Source: JALYXV01 sp963791545
GTDB lineage: Bacteria > Actinomycetota > Acidimicrobiia > Acidimicrobiales > Palsa-688
Direction: 5' to 3'
Assembly (NCBI GenBank): GCA_963791545.1
Contig: CAWBSR010000016.1
Coordinates: 60,216 to 124,215, forward strand
DNA: 64,000 nt
A model generated the notes under the pieces. It was not told where the DNA came from. It made no database searches and was given only the letters and a program-made list of their open reading frames with translations. Positions 42,737 to 51,366 of the stretch are shown piece by piece (the first letter of the stretch is position 1; each line of letters starts with the position of its first letter). Made by a program: the position numbers and the translations under genes.

Positions 42737-43779
42737 TGAGTGACGCTGGATCCGGCTCGGGGCGGGGGTTCTCGATTCGCACCGGGCCGGCGCCGGCGCC
42801 GGACAAGGACGACGGTGATGGCACTCCCACCACCGACTTCGGTGACGAGATCCTGGCCGACGACGCCCTCGTCGACGTCGGGTCGGAAGAGGCGGCGGTC
42901 CACACCAAGGAAGTCCTCGACCGCCTGGACCGGGAACTGGTCGGGTTGGTCCCGGTCAAGTCCCGCATCCGGGAGATCGGCGACCTGCTGCTGGTCGACC
43001 GGCTGCGGCGCCGCTTTGGCATCGCGTCCACCCGACCCACCCTCCATATGTCGTTCACCGGGAGCCCGGGGACGGGCAAGACCACCGTGGCTCTGCGCAT
43101 GGCGGAGTTGCTGCACCGCCTCGGCTACCTCCAGAAGGGGCACCTGGTCAGCGTCACCCGCGATGACCTGGTGGGCCAGTACATCGGCCACACCGCCCCC
43201 AAGACCAAGGAAGTGCTGAAGCGGGCCATGGGCGGGGTCCTGTTCATCGACGAGGCCTATTACCTGTACCGCCAGGAGAATGAACGGGACTACGGCCAGG
43301 AGACCATCGAGATCCTGCTGCAGCTCATGGAGAGCCAGCGCGAGAACCTGGTCGTGATCCTGGCCGGCTACAAGGACCGGATGGACCAGTTCTTCCAGTC
43401 CAATCCCGGCATGGGTTCCCGCATCGCCCACCACATCAACTTCCCGGACTACAGCCTGGAGGAGTTGCAGGAAATCGCACTGTTGATGCTGGCGGACCAG
43501 CACTACGTGTTCTCAGACGATGCCGAGAAGGCGTTCCGCGACTACCTGGAGCTGCGCATGCAGCAGCCTCGCTTCGCCAATGCCCGCAGCGTCCGCAACG
43601 CCCTGGAGCGGGCCCGCCTGCGCCAGGCGGCTCGCATCGTCGCCAACCCCAACCGCAAGCTGGGCAAGGCGGACCTGATGCGCCTGGAGGCCGAGGACAT
43701 CCTTCAGAGCCGGGTTTTCGACGTCGATGAGACCGTCAAGACCGAGGCTGCCGCTGCTGAGCCCAACTGGGAGACCTGA
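42736..43779 (+). CDS. cbbX: Red-type RuBisCO activase CbbX
   Basis: A 347-aa AAA+ protein that frees inhibited red-type RuBisCO by tugging its large subunit. Walker A is GSPGTGKTT (109-117), Walker B is GGVLFIDEAYYL (about 166-177), and a sensor-type arginine lies in the GSRIAHHINFPDY region. The first 45 residues are an Asp/Gly-rich extension not present in all family members. It is translationally coupled to cbbS, giving a cbbLSX unit. Confidence 0.95.
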   Translation: MSDAGSGSGRGFSIRTGPAPAPDKDDGDGTPTTDFGDEILADDALVDVGSEEAAVHTKEVLDRLDRELVGLVPVKSRIREIGDLLLVDRLRRRFGIASTRPTLHMSFTGSPGTGKTTVALRMAELLHRLGYLQKGHLVSVTRDDLVGQYIGHTAPKTKEVLKRAMGGVLFIDEAYYLYRQENERDYGQETIEILLQLMESQRENLVVILAGYKDRMDQFFQSNPGMGSRIAHHINFPDYSLEELQEIALLMLADQHYVFSDDAEKAFRDYLELRMQQPRFANARSVRNALERARLRQAARIVANPNRKLGKADLMRLEAEDILQSRVFDVDETVKTEAAAAEPNWET

Positions 43780-43836
43780 ACAAGCGGTCGGTCGGTTCGG
43801 ACAATCCAGCTATAATAGACAAGCACCAATGTTTCC

Positions 43837-43865
43837 TTGACATTGCGTGGCCCACCCATTACGAA
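43837..43865 (+). promoter_or_regulatory. Candidate promoter of the PadR-YceI gene
   Basis: TTGACA (43837-43842) with a 17-bp spacer and TACGAA (43860-43865) lies just before GTG 43885. A perfect TATAAT at 43811-43816 is nearby and could be a second -10. Both are rare in this GC-rich DNA. Confidence 0.45.
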
Positions 43866-43884
43866 GGGTGGAGGTGGCGGACGC

Positions 43885-45057
43885 GTGACGCAGGCCATGG
43901 ATCATCAGGCGGCGACGACCAGTTGGTCGTCTCATCAGTCGCGCTTCGAGTTCGCCCCCCCTCGCCATTTTCTGCTGCCGGCCATCCTGCTGCTGGTGTC
44001 GGAGAAGCCGGGCTACGGCTACAGCCTGGTGAAGGATCTTCAGGATCTGCGCTTCGGCCAAGTGGAGCGCGCCGCCGTGTACCGGGCGCTGGCGCAACTG
44101 GAACACGACCGTCTGGTGAAAGCCTGGGACGAGCCGGCCAAGGCGGGCCAGGCCCGGAAGGTGTACGGGATCACCGAGCTCGGGGCCCGAGTGTTGCGGG
44201 CGTGGATGGGCGTCGTCAAGGAGGAGCGGGACTGCCTGGACCGGGTCCTGCACCGCTACCAGGCGACAGGAACCGCGGACGCCGCCCTGGCCCAAGTGGA
44301 GGGGATGTGGAAGGCGGCGCTGGGGGACGCCTGGTCCTCGGTTTCCTCCACCTGCGCCTCGGGCCGCCGGCTGGCCGTCAACGAGGCGGCGGCGGCGCCC
44401 ACCAGCCTCCAGATGCCGGTTCGGGAAACACCGGCGCCCAGCGCGGCCGCCGCCAAGTCGCCCAACCTGGTCCGCCCCCACCTGGCCCCGGACGCGCCAG
44501 CGGTAACCCTGACGCGGGTCACCCAGGAACCGGAACCGTCGTCTCGATGTCGTTTCCGGGTCGTCCCGGAACGATCCGTGGTCCTGATCGAAGCCCGCTC
44601 GACCGTCGGCCCCATCCGTTTCGGCGCCATGGGCCTGACCGGCACCATCGAGGTTGCCATGCGCGACGGAGAGGTCTGTTGTGACTCCCGGCCCTCGGCC
44701 GGCCTGGTCATCCCGGTCGACCAACTGCGTTCCGGCAACGGGCTGTACGACGCCGAATTGCTGCGCCGGATCGATGCCCGGCGCTTTCCCCGAGTCTCGC
44801 TGAACCTGGAGAACTGCACGTCTATCGGCACCGGGGACCGGTACCGGTTGGCGGGCGAGGTGACCTTCCACGGCATCACCCGGCCCCTGCGAGGCACCGT
44901 GGGGGTCAAGCTGCTCTCCACCCGCAAGCTGGTCGTGACCGGCGACCACGCACTTGATGTACGCGACTTTCAGCTGCCGTCACCGACAGTGCTGATGTTG
45001 CGGATCTACCCCGACGTCCGCGTCAACCTGCACGTCGAGGCCGAGCTCGAAATCTAA
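43885..45057 (+). CDS. PadR-type regulator fused to a YceI-like domain
   Basis: A 390-aa fusion. Residues about 25-105 form a PadR winged helix (LPAILLLVSEKPGYGYSLVK, then RAAVYRALAQLEHDRLVKAW and KVYGITELGARVLRAWM). A Pro/Ala-rich linker (about 165-215) leads to a YceI-like domain (about 225-388) with RFRVVPERSVV, DARRFPRVSLNLE and FHGITRPLRGTVG. YceI proteins have a lipocalin-like barrel that binds isoprenoid-type lipids, so this may be a lipid-sensing regulator. I do not know this pairing from described regulators. The start is GTG 43885 after GGAGG; it follows cbbX by 105 bp. Confidence 0.85.
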   Translation: MTQAMDHQAATTSWSSHQSRFEFAPPRHFLLPAILLLVSEKPGYGYSLVKDLQDLRFGQVERAAVYRALAQLEHDRLVKAWDEPAKAGQARKVYGITELGARVLRAWMGVVKEERDCLDRVLHRYQATGTADAALAQVEGMWKAALGDAWSSVSSTCASGRRLAVNEAAAAPTSLQMPVRETPAPSAAAAKSPNLVRPHLAPDAPAVTLTRVTQEPEPSSRCRFRVVPERSVVLIEARSTVGPIRFGAMGLTGTIEVAMRDGEVCCDSRPSAGLVIPVDQLRSGNGLYDAELLRRIDARRFPRVSLNLENCTSIGTGDRYRLAGEVTFHGITRPLRGTVGVKLLSTRKLVVTGDHALDVRDFQLPSPTVLMLRIYPDVRVNLHVEAELEI

Positions 45058-45074
45058 GTTCCTGGACGTAAAAA

Positions 45075-45326
45075 ATGGAAATGCTGCTCGCCTTTGTCGT
45101 GGGTTTCGCGGTCGGCGGTCAAGGGGGGGCCCGGGACCGGCACAACGTCGCGCAGTCGTTCGGGACGATCCGGAACTCCGAGGAGGTAGCCGCGGTCGTC
45201 CTGCTGGTCCGTAGCCAGGTGGGCCGAAGCATCCGTGACGTGGCCAACATGATCGACAGCAACGGCCCGGAAGTGTCTTCCGCCCCTGATCTGGTGGACC
45301 GCGTCAGGGCTCTCGTCGAGCCCTGA
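45075..45326 (+). CDS. Small membrane protein with FVVGFAVGGQGG motif
   Basis: An 83-aa protein starting MEMLLAFVVGFAVGGQGG, a hydrophobic Gly-rich opening like the small proteins at 38496 and 39994, followed by a polar helical part. It lies 17 bp after the PadR-YceI gene and may be in its transcript. The role is unknown. Confidence 0.6.
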   Translation: MEMLLAFVVGFAVGGQGGARDRHNVAQSFGTIRNSEEVAAVVLLVRSQVGRSIRDVANMIDSNGPEVSSAPDLVDRVRALVEP

Positions 45327-45407
45327 CCTGGACGTCCCGGGCACTCGCAGGGTGCTCCCATGGCCTGGTGAAACAGGCAACCTCCGCTCGGGGCGGGAAG
45401 CTCGGGG

Positions 45408-46553
45408 CTACTTCTTGCGCCGGTCGGTTACGTCCTGGCCGATTCCCCTGAGACCGACTACGTCGCCCGAACTGCCCACCGTCGGTTCGGCTCTTGCATA
45501 GACCCAACGGTGTTCGCCCCCGGGGAGAATAATCCGGTATTCGTCCTCGAAAGGCCGTCCTGATGCGACCGCTGCCGCCAGGCCACGCCAGATCCGGGCT
45601 TGGTCCTCGGGGTGGACCCGGTCCACGTGGGCGTCCAGGGTGCCTTCGAAGTCCAGGGGGTCTACCCCGTGGATCCTGTGCAGCTCGTCGGTCCACTGGA
45701 CGGTGCCGGTGCGCACGTCCCAGAGCCAGCTGCCTACGTGGGCCAGGGCTTCGCCCTCGCGCACCCTCGTCTCGATCTCGGCCAGGGTGGCCTGAGCCAG
45801 GCGCTGCTCGGTGACGTCGCGAGCGATGAGCACTGAGGCAGTGGGTTCGCCGTTGCTCTGGAACAGCGGGCACAACGAAAGTGAGATGGGGATGGGCATC
45901 CCGTCGCGGCGCTGAATTTCGGTCTCGTAGTGGTCCACCCGGTCGCCCGCGGTGACAGTGTCGAACACCAGCCGGGCCTCGCCCCGCAGATGCTCGGGGA
46001 ACAGGACCGTGGAAGCCTGGCCCAGGATCTCTTCCTTCTGGTAGCCGAAGATCCGCTCGGAACTGCGGTTCCAGCTGGTGATCCGGCCCTCGAGGTCCTG
46101 GCTGAAGACGGCGTCCTCGGAAGTCTCGACGAATGCCTCGAGGATGGCGAGGCGCTCGCTGATCTTCTGGTGTTCTCCGGCTGCCTTGACAGTGATCAGA
46201 GCGCCCGGGCCGACCGATAGCTGGAGCCCGTTGATGGTGACCTCGACCCAGATCTCCCCGCCGTCATTACGCCGGGCTGCGCATTCGGTCACCGACCAGT
46301 CGCCGTCGTGGACGTATTCGTTGAGAACCGCCTCGCGACCGGTGAGCATCCCGAAGGGCAGGAGCAGCTCCACCGACGAACCGATCAGATCGTCGCGGTC
46401 ATAACCGAAGAGGTCCTCGGCGGCCGCGTTGACCCGGGCGATCCGGCCGTCGGGGTCGACGGCCACGACGGCCACCGGGAGGGCCTCGACCATGGCATCC
46501 AGCAACTCGTCGCCGACCGCCGCCCTTTGGCCCGTCGTGCTGGAAGGAGTCAT
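45408..46553 (-). CDS. Protein with three PAS domains and no output domain
   Basis: A 381-aa protein composed of three PAS-type sensor domains (about 17-130, 138-250, 270-378). Repeated landmarks are NAAAEDLFGYDRDDLIG, NRSSERIFGYQKEEILGQ, and a third, PAS-fold-3-like domain ending LRGIGQDVTDRRKK. No kinase, GGDEF, EAL or HTH follows; the chain stops right after PAS3. It may act through a partner such as the NarL-type two-component system nearby. It is divergent from the LysR gene. Confidence 0.88.
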   Translation of the reverse strand: MTPSSTTGQRAAVGDELLDAMVEALPVAVVAVDPDGRIARVNAAAEDLFGYDRDDLIGSSVELLLPFGMLTGREAVLNEYVHDGDWSVTECAARRNDGGEIWVEVTINGLQLSVGPGALITVKAAGEHQKISERLAILEAFVETSEDAVFSQDLEGRITSWNRSSERIFGYQKEEILGQASTVLFPEHLRGEARLVFDTVTAGDRVDHYETEIQRRDGMPIPISLSLCPLFQSNGEPTASVLIARDVTEQRLAQATLAEIETRVREGEALAHVGSWLWDVRTGTVQWTDELHRIHGVDPLDFEGTLDAHVDRVHPEDQARIWRGLAAAVASGRPFEDEYRIILPGGEHRWVYARAEPTVGSSGDVVGLRGIGQDVTDRRKK

Positions 46554-46606
46554 GAGCGGGGATCATGGTATCCGTCCTGGGGTCGGTGCCACTAGCTTGA
46601 AAGTGC

Positions 46607-47518
46607 GTGACTCTCACCCAGTTGCGGACCTTTCTGGCCGTGGCCGACACCGGATCGGTCCGATCGGCCGCCGAGCGGCTGGTGGTATCGCAACCGTCGG
46701 TCTCCGCCGCGGTGGCCAGCTTGGAGAAGGAGTTGGGCGTGGCACTGGTCGCCCGGCAGGGCCGGGGCCTGCGCATCACCGGTCCCGGTAGTGCCTTCGC
46801 GGCCCGGGTGCGGGAGAGCCTGGGCCTACTGGACTTGGCGGTCCGCAGCGCCCAGAGCCTCGAGGCTCCCGGCCAGGGAAGCGTGAAGCTGGTCACCGTC
46901 ACCACCGCCGCCGAGCGGATCCTGCCGCCGCTGCTGGCGGTGTTCCGCCACCAGCATCCTCACGCCGGGGTAGCCGTGCAGGTGGGGAACCGCCTCATGG
47001 TGTGGGAGGCGCTGCGGAATCGCAGCGCCGATCTCGTCATCGCCGGGCGCCCTCCGGTGGCGGCTCCCTTCGTGGTGCTGGCCACCGCCCCCAACCGGCT
47101 GGTGCTGGCGGGCCCACCGATCGGGGCGGTAGACGCGCCCGTCGCCACCTTGGCCGACCAGACGTGGCTGATGCGGGAGGCAGGTTCGGGAACGCGCGAT
47201 GCCACCGACCAACTTCTCGACGACCTTGGCATCTCCCCCTCGACGATGATCCTCGGATCCAATGGCGCCGTGGAGCAGGCCGTAGTGGCCGGCCTCGGTA
47301 TCGCGGTCATCTCGCTCGACGCGGTAGCCGACCGCATCGCCAACGGCTCGGTCGCCATCTGGCCCTGCCCCGGCACCCCGCTCGACCGGCCCTGGCACCT
47401 GGTCGCCCACGCCTCGGGCTCGCTCAGTCCCACCGCCTTGTTGATGGCGAAGTCGATGACCGAAGTCCCAGACCGCTTCGTCGTGAGTCTCGAGGGCGCC
47501 GCCATCCTCAATCGGTGA
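46607..47518 (+). CDS. cbbR: LysR family regulator, CbbR-like
   Basis: A 303-aa LysR-type regulator. The N-terminal HTH reads FLAVADTGSVRSAAERLVVSQPSVSAAVASLEKELG. The effector domain includes MREAGSGTRDATDQLL and ILGSNGAVEQAVVAGLGIAVIS, which are close to known CbbR sequences. Being 2.8 kb from cbbX and upstream of rpe and prk, it is probably the activator of the cbb genes, sensing a Calvin-cycle metabolite. The start is GTG 46607. Assignment as CbbR rather than another LysR is likely, not certain. Confidence 0.8.
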   Translation: MTLTQLRTFLAVADTGSVRSAAERLVVSQPSVSAAVASLEKELGVALVARQGRGLRITGPGSAFAARVRESLGLLDLAVRSAQSLEAPGQGSVKLVTVTTAAERILPPLLAVFRHQHPHAGVAVQVGNRLMVWEALRNRSADLVIAGRPPVAAPFVVLATAPNRLVLAGPPIGAVDAPVATLADQTWLMREAGSGTRDATDQLLDDLGISPSTMILGSNGAVEQAVVAGLGIAVISLDAVADRIANGSVAIWPCPGTPLDRPWHLVAHASGSLSPTALLMAKSMTEVPDRFVVSLEGAAILNR

Positions 47519-47538
47519 ACGCGCCCGAACGCCGCCAA

Positions 47539-48774
47539 TCAGGCGATAGCGCCGGGCTCGGTTTCGGGCCGGGGGGGCACGGTCACGATCACCGACGAGC
47601 CGTCCCCGATGCGCGAGCGCACCTCGAGTTGGGCGCCGATCAGGCCGGCTCGCTCGTGCATGCCCTGCAGGCCGTAAGCGGTGGAGCCCACCGCCTGGGC
47701 GGGCTCGAAGCCCACCCCGTCGTCGCTGATCGTGAGAACGACGGTGCCGTCGCCCAACTTCTGCAACGACATGGTGACGTTCTGGGCCTGGGCGTGTTTC
47801 ATCACGTTCTGGAGCGCCTCCTGGGAGATGCGGTACAGCGCCGTCTCGACATGGGCGGGCAGGGCGCAGCGCTCGAGATCGATCACGATCTCGGCGTCGC
47901 AGCCCAGCGAGGTGGCCAGGCTGGTGAGCCCCGCATTGAGGCCCAGATCGTCGAGGATGGCGGGACGGAGGCCCCCGATGGCGTTGCGGGCTTCGTCCAA
48001 CGCGTCGGAGAGCAGCGCTTCGGTCATCTCGATCTCGGCTACCAGCTCCTCGGAAACGGCGCACGTCGATGCCAGCGACCGGGCCGCCCGCAGGTGGTAC
48101 CAGGCGCTCACCAGACGCTGGCTGATGCCGTCGTGGATGTTGGCCGCGATCCGCCGCCGGTCCAGCTCCTGCATCTCGATGGTTTGGGCCGCGAACCGCT
48201 CGAGTTCCGCCTCGCGCGTCGCCAGGCGGTCATACAGCACCGCGTTTTCGACAATGCCCGCCAGGACATTGGCGACTTCCCCCAGCCGGGCCGCGTCGCC
48301 GGGGGAGAAATGATCGGTGTTACGGGAGTGGACGTTGAGCACCCCGACCACCTCCCCGGCCGGGCGCAGCAGCGGCACCGAGATCATGGAGTTGAACTCC
48401 TCACCCTTGAGGGCGGGAATGTACACATACCGAGGGTCGCTCCACTTGTCTCTCACCACCGCCGGCCTGGCGTGCTGGGCGACCCACCCCGCCACCCCCT
48501 CGCCGAACCCCAGGCGGATGGTGCCGGCCAGGGCGTCGAACGGCTCGGGGGTCGCGCCCATGAGGACGATCTCGTGAGCGTCGACGTCGACCAGGTGGAC
48601 GAAGCACACGTCGGCCTTGGTGGTGGCGACCACGAACTCCGCCACCCGGCGCACCACCTGGCGCAAATTCCGTTCCTCGGTGCTCAGCTCGATGATCTGG
48701 CGCAGCAGATGCGACCAGGCCCGCTCGGAGGCGGCCTCGTCGCCGCCGGCCGGCCCCTTTTCCACCTCTGTCAC
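47539..48774 (-). CDS. GAF-domain sensor histidine kinase (NarL partner type)
   Basis: A 411-aa cytoplasmic kinase. A GAF sensor domain (about 35-185) is followed by HisKA_3 with the phosphoacceptor in AANIHDGISQRL and an HATPase domain (NVMKHAQAQN, then DDGVGF). It has no membrane helix, so it senses a soluble or intracellular signal (small molecule, redox or gas). The GTG at 48774 overlaps the stop of the response-regulator gene as GTGA, so the two are coupled and form one system. Confidence 0.93.
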   Translation of the reverse strand: MTEVEKGPAGGDEAASERAWSHLLRQIIELSTEERNLRQVVRRVAEFVVATTKADVCFVHLVDVDAHEIVLMGATPEPFDALAGTIRLGFGEGVAGWVAQHARPAVVRDKWSDPRYVYIPALKGEEFNSMISVPLLRPAGEVVGVLNVHSRNTDHFSPGDAARLGEVANVLAGIVENAVLYDRLATREAELERFAAQTIEMQELDRRRIAANIHDGISQRLVSAWYHLRAARSLASTCAVSEELVAEIEMTEALLSDALDEARNAIGGLRPAILDDLGLNAGLTSLATSLGCDAEIVIDLERCALPAHVETALYRISQEALQNVMKHAQAQNVTMSLQKLGDGTVVLTISDDGVGFEPAQAVGSTAYGLQGMHERAGLIGAQLEVRSRIGDGSSVIVTVPPRPETEPGAIA

Positions 48775-49469
48775 AGGAAGATGCCCTCGCGTAGGGCGAA
48801 GGCCACCGCCTGGGTGCGGTCGCTCACGTCGAGCTTGCGGAAGATGGAGCGGACGTGGGTTTTCACCGTCTCTTCGCCGAGCACCAGGCGGTGGGCGATG
48901 GCCCGGTTGGAGTTGCCGTGCACCATCAGCTCCAGCACCTCGCTCTCGCGCTGGGACAGCCCGAGGTGAGCGCCCGGCCAGAACTCGCCCCGGTGCAGCC
49001 GGGCCGCCGACAACGCCACCCGGCCCGCCAGCGAGGCGTCGATCACGATCTCGCCCTCCAGCACCCGGCGGAGGTGGGTCAGGAGCTCCTCGGCCACGAC
49101 CTGCTTGGTCAGGTAGCCCGACGCCCCGGCCCGAAGGCCCTGGAACAGGTACTGCTCGTCGTCGTAGACAGTGAGCAATACCACCTTTAACCCGGGCGCC
49201 ACCCGGAGCAGCTCCTCGCACAGGTCCAGGCCGCTGGTCGCCCGCATTCGGACATCGAGCAGGGCGATGTCGGGCTGGGCGTCGACTGCCAGACGGCGGG
49301 CCTCAGCCGGTTCGGTGGTGCTGGCGACCACCGTCGCCAGGGCGGCGTGGGGCCGCAGCATAGCCGTCAGGCCGTCGAGCACCATCCGGTGGTCGTCCAC
49401 CAGGAGCAAACGGATCGGTCCCGTTCTGACGCTGGTACCCGTGGTGGTTGCCTGAGGCTGTTCTGGCAC
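48771..49469 (-). CDS. NarL/FixJ family response regulator
   Basis: A 232-aa response regulator. The receiver domain has the acidic pair in LLLVDDHRMV, the phosphorylation site D72 in IALLDVRM, and K near LTKQVVAEEL. The LuxR-type HTH is LSQRESEVLELMVHGNSNRAIA...EETVKTHVRSIFRKL. It is first in a two-gene unit with the GAF kinase. Its targets are unknown; being between cbbR and rpe, it may link carbon fixation or hydrogenase expression to a metabolic signal. Confidence 0.95.
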   Translation of the reverse strand: MPEQPQATTTGTSVRTGPIRLLLVDDHRMVLDGLTAMLRPHAALATVVASTTEPAEARRLAVDAQPDIALLDVRMRATSGLDLCEELLRVAPGLKVVLLTVYDDEQYLFQGLRAGASGYLTKQVVAEELLTHLRRVLEGEIVIDASLAGRVALSAARLHRGEFWPGAHLGLSQRESEVLELMVHGNSNRAIAHRLVLGEETVKTHVRSIFRKLDVSDRTQAVAFALREGIFL

Positions 49470-49563
49470 AAGAGGCAGCCTACGGCGTCGCCCGTTGCCG
49501 GTACCACGACCGCTCCCCCCGGAGGGGGATGCCGGGGTCGCCGGTCATCCGTACCGTTCGTTT

Positions 49564-50295
49564 ATGACTCAGTCGAGTGCTGCTATCGCGCCTTCCGTTC
49601 TGACAGCAGACTTCGCCCGGCTGGGGGAAGAAGCGCAGATCCTGGAGGAAGCAGGGGCGGACCGCATCCACTGGGACATCATGGACGGGAATTTTGTTCC
49701 CAACATGACCATTGGCCCCGACGTGGTGGCGGCGACCCGCAAGCACACGTCGCTGCCGTTCGAGTGCCACCTCATGGTGTCCGACCCGATGGTGCTGTTG
49801 AGCCGCTGGGTGGACGCCGGTTGCGAACGGATCATCGTCCACCCGGAATCGGCGGGGTGCGTTCATCTCCACCGGGTGCTGGGCGCCATTGCCGACCTCG
49901 GGGCCCGGCCCGCCGTCGCCCTGAACCCGGCCACGCCGCTCAGCACGGTCGAGAATGTGCTCGACCTCCTCGACCTGCTGCTGGTCATGACGGTCAATCC
50001 GGGCTTCGGTGGCCAGGCCTACATCACGTCCATGGAAGCCAAAACCTCGGCCGCCGCCGCCATGATCGCCGCCTCGGGTCACCAGGTCCAGCTGGAAGTC
50101 GACGGCGGGATAGCACCGGCGACCGTGGCCGGCGCCGTGGCCGCCGGGGCCCGGGTGCTGGTGGTCGGCAGCGCCCTGTACCGCCACACCGACGGCGTCG
50201 CGGCGGCCATCAGCGACCTGCACGCCCGCATCAACGCCACCATCGGGGAGCCGAGCGCCGGCCAGCCGACCATTGGTGCCCCGCCGGGGACCTGA
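49564..50295 (+). CDS. rpe: Ribulose-phosphate 3-epimerase
   Basis: A 243-aa TIM-barrel enzyme interconverting ribulose-5-phosphate and xylulose-5-phosphate. Motifs are APSVLTADFARLG, HWDIMDGNFVPNMTIGP (metal-binding and catalytic Asp) and TVNPGFGGQAYI. The ATG at 49564 has no ribosome site, but TACCGT lies 6 bp before it, the same pattern as glpX, suggesting a leaderless mRNA. It is the first gene of an rpe-prk-fba cluster. Confidence 0.95.
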   Translation: MTQSSAAIAPSVLTADFARLGEEAQILEEAGADRIHWDIMDGNFVPNMTIGPDVVAATRKHTSLPFECHLMVSDPMVLLSRWVDAGCERIIVHPESAGCVHLHRVLGAIADLGARPAVALNPATPLSTVENVLDLLDLLLVMTVNPGFGGQAYITSMEAKTSAAAAMIAASGHQVQLEVDGGIAPATVAGAVAAGARVLVVGSALYRHTDGVAAAISDLHARINATIGEPSAGQPTIGAPPGT

Positions 50296-50296
50296 G

Positions 50297-51268
50297 GTGA
50301 CCCACAAGCGGGTCGTCATGCGACGGGCCGGACCGCCCAGCGCCAACCGGCCGGTCATGATCGCCATCTGCGGTGATAGCGCGGCCGGCAAGACCACCTT
50401 GACCCGGGGCCTCGAAGCGGCCATCGGCCACGACAACATCAGCTCCATCTGCGTTGACGATTACCACCGCTTCGACCGGATGGAGCGGAAGGGGCTTCCG
50501 TTCACGCCGCTCAACCCGGCCTGCAACTACATGGAGATCATGGAGCAGCACCTGCAGCTGCTGGCCATGGGCGAACCCATCTTGAAGCCGGTCTACAACC
50601 ACGACACCGGCATGTTGGACCGCCCGGTGCTGTTCGAGCCCCGGGACTACGTGATCATCGAGGGCCTGCTGCCCCTGTGCAGCCGGCTGTCCCGGGCCTG
50701 TTTCGATTTGAGCGTGTACCTCGATCCTCCCGAGCCGACCCGCTATTCCTGGAAGATCAAGCGCGACACCCGCGACCGGGGCTACACCGAGGAGCAGGTG
50801 CGCGAAGACCTGCGGCGCCGGGAGCCGGAGTCGGCGGCGTTCATCCGGCCCCAGCGGAGCTGGGCTGACGTGGTGGTGCGCTTCGCCCCCATCGAGGAGC
50901 GGGGCGAGGTGGAGAAGGGCTTGTTGAGTGCCACCGTGCTGCTGCGGCCCACCGCCCCCCATCCCGACCTGACCGGCATCTTGACCGCCGACACCCGCGA
51001 GGCCATCCATCTGAAGCTGGCCCGCGACGACGACGGCAAGCCGGTCGACGCCCTGCACGTCCACGCCTACGCGTCACGCGAGACCACCCAGAAGCTCGAG
51101 GAGGGCATCTGGGCCGGCCTCGGCATCGGCCAGGAGCTGCCGGAAAAGCTCGGCGTCATTGAGGGCGAGGTGCGCAGCGAGCCGCTGGCGGTGGTGCAGT
51201 TGATTCTTCTGTACCACCTGTTGCTGGCCCACCGCAGCCAGGGCCGCGAGCTCGAAGTGGCGCCTTAG
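50297..51268 (+). CDS. prk: Phosphoribulokinase
   Basis: A 323-aa kinase that makes ribulose-1,5-bisphosphate for RuBisCO. The P-loop is GDSAAGKTT (26-34). Other landmarks are ICVDDYHRFDR, YNHDTG, and VIIEGLLPL. It starts at GTG 50297, one base after the rpe stop, so it is translationally close to rpe. With cbbLS this gives the two enzymes unique to the Calvin cycle. Confidence 0.96.
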   Translation: MTHKRVVMRRAGPPSANRPVMIAICGDSAAGKTTLTRGLEAAIGHDNISSICVDDYHRFDRMERKGLPFTPLNPACNYMEIMEQHLQLLAMGEPILKPVYNHDTGMLDRPVLFEPRDYVIIEGLLPLCSRLSRACFDLSVYLDPPEPTRYSWKIKRDTRDRGYTEEQVREDLRRREPESAAFIRPQRSWADVVVRFAPIEERGEVEKGLLSATVLLRPTAPHPDLTGILTADTREAIHLKLARDDDGKPVDALHVHAYASRETTQKLEEGIWAGLGIGQELPEKLGVIEGEVRSEPLAVVQLILLYHLLLAHRSQGRELEVAP

Positions 51269-51366
51269 GGGATTTCCGGGGCATTTTCGGCCGTCGGCTG
51301 TTTCCCCCCGGCGCTCCCCCCCCGCGAGGGTGGACTCTGGAGGCCATTTCGCGCGACTATCACGCG

